DNA from: Pararobbsia silviterrae
GTDB lineage: Bacteria; Pseudomonadota; Gammaproteobacteria; Burkholderiales; Burkholderiaceae
Direction of reading: 5' to 3'
DNA: 64,000 nucleotides
Assembly: GCF_003628125.1 (NCBI RefSeq)
Contig: NZ_RBZU01000002.1
Span: 372,001-436,000 of the forward strand
Shown piece by piece: positions 61,577 to 64,000 of this stretch. The notes beneath the pieces were generated by a model. That model was given only the letters and a program-made list of their open reading frames with translations, was not told the DNA's origin and ran no database searches. A program made the position numbers and the translations under genes. How positions within the stretch are numbered: position 1 is the stretch's first letter; every line of letters begins with the position of its first letter.

Positions 61577-62368
61577 ATGAGAAACGAAGCGTATGCCGGC
61601 AAGAAAGGCGACTACGCCGTGGTCGCCCGCGGAGTCGAAAAATCGTACGGCAATCTGAAGGTGCTCAAGGGCGTCGACCTTCGTATCGAATACGGCAAGG
61701 TCGCCTGCATTCTGGGTCCGTCGGGCTCCGGAAAAAGTACGTTCTTGCGATGCATGAATCATCTCGAACGCATCGAAGGCGGCTATTTGCAGGTGGGCGG
61801 CGAGATGGTCGGATATCGCGAGCACCGCGGCAAGCTCCATGAATTGCGGCAGCACGAAATCGCCGCGCAACGTGCCGACGTCGGCATGGTGTTTCAGAGC
61901 TTCAATCTGTTCCCGCATATGACGGTGCTGCAAAACATCATCGAGGCGCCGATGAGCGTGCGTCGCATGCGCAAGGGCGATGCGATCGACAGCGCGATGG
62001 CGCTGCTCGACAAAGTGGGGCTGACCTCGAAAGCGTCGTCCTATCCGCGCACCTTGTCGGGCGGACAGCAACAGCGTGTGGCGATCGCGCGCGCTTGCGC
62101 GATGAAGCCGAAGCTCATGCTCTTCGACGAACCCACGAGCGCGCTCGATCCCGAACTCGTGGGCGAAGTGCTCAATGTGATGCGCGATCTGGCCGACGAG
62201 GGCATGACGATGGTCGTCGTGACCCATGAGCTCGGATTCGCGCGCGAGGTCAGTGATCTGGTCGTGTTTATGGACGGCGGCGTGGTTGTCGAGCAGGGCA
62301 CGCCCGATCAGATATTCAACAACACTCAGATGGCCAGAACGAAAGCGTTTCTCGGCAGGGTTCTCTAG
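61577..62368 (+). CDS. Polar amino acid ABC transporter ATP-binding protein
   Basis: A 263-residue GlnQ-type ATPase. Walker [10 protein letters not shown] (about 49), Q-loop [13 protein letters not shown], signature [14 protein letters not shown] (about 160) and Walker [16 protein letters not shown]-loop VTHELGFA. Four bases after the permease stop. Confidence 0.95.
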   Translation: MRNEAYAGKKGDYAVVARGVEKSYGNLKVLKGVDLRIEYGKVACILGPSGSGKSTFLRCMNHLERIEGGYLQVGGEMVGYREHRGKLHELRQHEIAAQRADVGMVFQSFNLFPHMTVLQNIIEAPMSVRRMRKGDAIDSAMALLDKVGLTSKASSYPRTLSGGQQQRVAIARACAMKPKLMLFDEPTSALDPELVGEVLNVMRDLADEGMTMVVVTHELGFAREVSDLVVFMDGGVVVEQGTPDQIFNNTQMARTKAFLGRVL

Positions 62369-62390
62369 GGTGATATACGGAGCTTTATCG

Positions 62391-63869
62391 ATGTTTTTTC
62401 CCTATACGGTACGCACGCAGGCCTTGATCGACGGCGAATTCGTCAACGCCGAGCGCGACGCGGTCTTTGAAAATATGGAGCCCGCTTCGGGCAAGGTGTT
62501 GAACACCGTCGCGGCATGCTCGGAAGCCGATGTCGACAAGGCCGTCAAGGCGGCCCGCAAAGCGTTCGCTTCAGGCGTCTGGAGCAAGATGGATTTGCGC
62601 GAGCGTAAAAAAATCCTGCGTAAATTCTCGGATCTGATCGAAGCGAACGGCGACGAGATCGCCTTGCTCGATTCCGTTGACGCAGGCAAGCCGATCACCG
62701 ATTGCAAGACGCTCGACATTCCCGATGTCGTCAACAATATTCGCTGGTACGCGGAAGCGATCGACAAAGTGTTCGGCAAGATTTCGCCGAGCGGAGAAGA
62801 AAAGCTCGGGCTGATCGTGCGCGAGCCGATCGGTGTCGTCGGACTCGTGCTGCCGTGGAATTTCCCGGCCGGCACGCTGTCGTGGAAGATCGCGCCCGCG
62901 CTTGCCGCGGGCAACTCGATCGTCGTCAAGCCGGCGGAGCTCGCGCCGCTGTCGACGTTGAGGATCGCCGAACTGGCCTTGGAAGCCGGCATCCCCGCGG
63001 GGGTGTTCAACGTCGTGCCGGGTCTCGGCCATGTCGCGGGCAAGGCGCTGGGTTTGCATCCCGACGTCGACATGGTGTCGTTCACGGGATCGACCGAGGT
63101 CGGGCGGCACTTCCTGCGCTACGCGGCCGACAGCAATCTCAAGCGCGTCGTGCTCGAATGCGGCGGCAAGAGCCCGCAGATCGTGATGGCCGATTCGAAG
63201 GATCGCCTCGAAGCGATTGCCGAAAATCTTGCCGGCGCGGCGTTCTGGAACATGGGGCAGAACTGCACGTGCGGCTCGCGCATCCTCGTCGAGTCGTCGA
63301 TCAAGGACGCGTTCGTCGCGGCGCTCAAGAAGGCGGCCGCGGGTTGGACCGTCGGTTTGCCGACCGATCCGGCGAGCAAGCTCGGTCCTTTGATCGAACC
63401 GTCGGCGCTTGACCGTGTGCTCGGCGCGATTGCGCAAGCGAAGGAACAAGGCGGCAAGGTCGTGTTCGGCGGCAATCAGGTCATGAACGAAACCGGCGGC
63501 TGGTTTGTCGAGCCGACCATCATCGACGGTGTCGCACCCGATAGCGCGATCGCGCAGGACGAAATCTTCGGACCGGTCGTGGCGGTGATTCCGTTCGATA
63601 GCGAGGCCGAAGCCGTGCGTCTCGCGAACGATTCGAGCTATGGTCTGGCCGCGACGGTATTTTCGACGGACGTCAACGTCGCGATTCGTGTTTCGCGTCA
63701 GATCCAGGCCGGCACGGTCGCCGTCAACGGCTACGGCGAAGGCGACATCATGACGCCCTTCGGCGGCTACAAGACGTCGGGCTTCGGCGGCTATGACAAG
63801 GGTCTCGAGGCGTTCGATCAGTACACGCATCTGAAGACGATTTACGTCTCGCTCACGCTCGCCGGCTAA
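62391..63869 (+). CDS. NAD(P)-dependent aldehyde dehydrogenase (PuuC/BADH-like)
   Basis: A 492-residue aldehyde dehydrogenase. Catalytic C292 in [11 protein letters not shown]256 in [11 protein letters not shown] and N157 in [19 protein letters not shown] binds the cofactor. Resembles gamma-glutamyl-aminobutyraldehyde or betaine-aldehyde type enzymes rather than the semialdehyde dehydrogenase at 55055. Start ATG 62391, 22 bp after the ATPase stop, so co-transcribed with the importer. A linear amino-aldehyde is a plausible substrate. Confidence 0.87.
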   Translation: MFFPYTVRTQALIDGEFVNAERDAVFENMEPASGKVLNTVAACSEADVDKAVKAARKAFASGVWSKMDLRERKKILRKFSDLIEANGDEIALLDSVDAGKPITDCKTLDIPDVVNNIRWYAEAIDKVFGKISPSGEEKLGLIVREPIGVVGLVLPWNFPAGTLSWKIAPALAAGNSIVVKPAELAPLSTLRIAELALEAGIPAGVFNVVPGLGHVAGKALGLHPDVDMVSFTGSTEVGRHFLRYAADSNLKRVVLECGGKSPQIVMADSKDRLEAIAENLAGAAFWNMGQNCTCGSRILVESSIKDAFVAALKKAAAGWTVGLPTDPASKLGPLIEPSALDRVLGAIAQAKEQGGKVVFGGNQVMNETGGWFVEPTIIDGVAPDSAIAQDEIFGPVVAVIPFDSEAEAVRLANDSSYGLAATVFSTDVNVAIRVSRQIQAGTVAVNGYGEGDIMTPFGGYKTSGFGGYDKGLEAFDQYTHLKTIYVSLTLAG

Positions 63870-63872
63870 ACC

Positions 63873-64000
63873 ATGACGCAGACTCTATTTCCCCCGTCCG
63901 CGCTGGATTGGCTCGCTCGCTCGGAACGTCAGCAGTGCGTCGCGGTGGATTCGCATACGGCCGGTAATCCGACGCGTATCGTGCTATCGGGCATCACCCT
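63873..64000 (+). CDS. Proline racemase family protein (third copy, 3' end outside window)
   Basis: ATG 63873 begins four bases after the dehydrogenase stop. The visible 42 residues read MTQTLFPPSALDWLARSERQ in outline, then CVAVDSHTAGNPTRIVLSGI. The VDSHTAGNPTR segment is the N-terminal signature of the proline racemase/hydroxyproline epimerase family (usually DSHTGGEPTR). Catalytic residues lie beyond the window, so its class cannot be told. It is in the importer operon. Confidence 0.8.
   Translation, partial: MTQTLFPPSALDWLARSERQQCVAVDSHTAGNPTRIVLSGIT

Noticed and set aside
60605-62227. 540-codon minus-strand frame
   Set aside because: Antisense shadow of the permease and ATPase genes.

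Overview
The window is GC-rich DNA packed with catabolic operons. A Burkholderia-type general porin (51114-52259), many LysR and FCD-GntR regulators, and several sugar-acid and amino-acid transport and catabolism blocks point to a soil- or plant-associated Burkholderiales (Burkholderiaceae sensu lato). The genus cannot be fixed from the sequence alone. No rRNA, tRNA, transposase, phage or CRISPR was seen, so this looks like accessory metabolic chromosome or megaplasmid.

Left part (1-13.4 kb). The end of an autotransporter barrel is followed by an alkylation-response island: an Oxygenase-NA type 2OG-Fe(II) oxygenase, an Ada-like protein and a second oxygenase overlapping ada. Two identical 15-bp boxes, each 20 nt ahead of a -10-like hexamer, precede the first oxygenase and ada. 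Ada has lost three of its four zinc cysteines, and the second oxygenase has HxC in place of the HxD iron motif. A minus-strand hydantoinase follows. Next is a minus-strand operon of MFS transporter, full-length MmgE/PrpD, half-length MmgE/PrpD and two type-B carboxylesterases, divergent from a GntR regulator.

Middle part (13.4-32.7 kb). This holds a SYLF lipid-binding protein; an AspT-family antiporter with glutamate decarboxylase (an acid-resistance or GABA module); an exported tannase-type esterase and a lipoprotein hydrolase; a secreted ABM-domain protein, beta-propeller and second ABM-domain protein; a LysR; a TPP enzyme with an MFS transporter; an O-methyltransferase; a YbfB-type MFS with a divergent LysR; a NUDIX hydrolase; and a beta-hydroxyacid dehydrogenase.

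Sugar-acid block (32.9-46.8 kb). An SMP-30 lactonase, FCD-GntR, galactarolactone-cycloisomerase-like enolase, SDR, ribose-type ABC importer (binding protein, ATPase, two permeases) and 2-keto-3-deoxygluconate-type kinase form one catabolic unit. Next to it are a beta-hydroxyacid dehydrogenase/SRPBCC pair, a hydrolase/LysR pair and a gluconate-5-dehydrogenase-like SDR.

Hydroxyproline-like block (47.3-64 kb). It contains two polar amino acid binding proteins with one permease and ATPase, a tandem pair of proline-racemase-family proteins whose second catalytic cysteine is glycine, a porin, a cis-3-hydroxyproline-dehydratase-like enolase, a DapA-family deaminase (LhpC type), a hydroxyproline-type alpha-ketoglutaric semialdehyde dehydrogenase, an FCD-GntR regulator, a flavin amine oxidase, a second aldehyde dehydrogenase and the start of a third proline-racemase-family gene. 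A recurring motif close to GGTAAT-N2-ATTACC lies in front of nearly every transcription unit here. It is the best candidate for the operator of the local GntR regulator and for a compact, apparently undescribed imino-acid regulon.

Across the window many intergenic spaces, typically just past a stop codon, carry short perfect tandem arrays (unit 8, 9, 13 or 14 bp) whose unit differs at each site.
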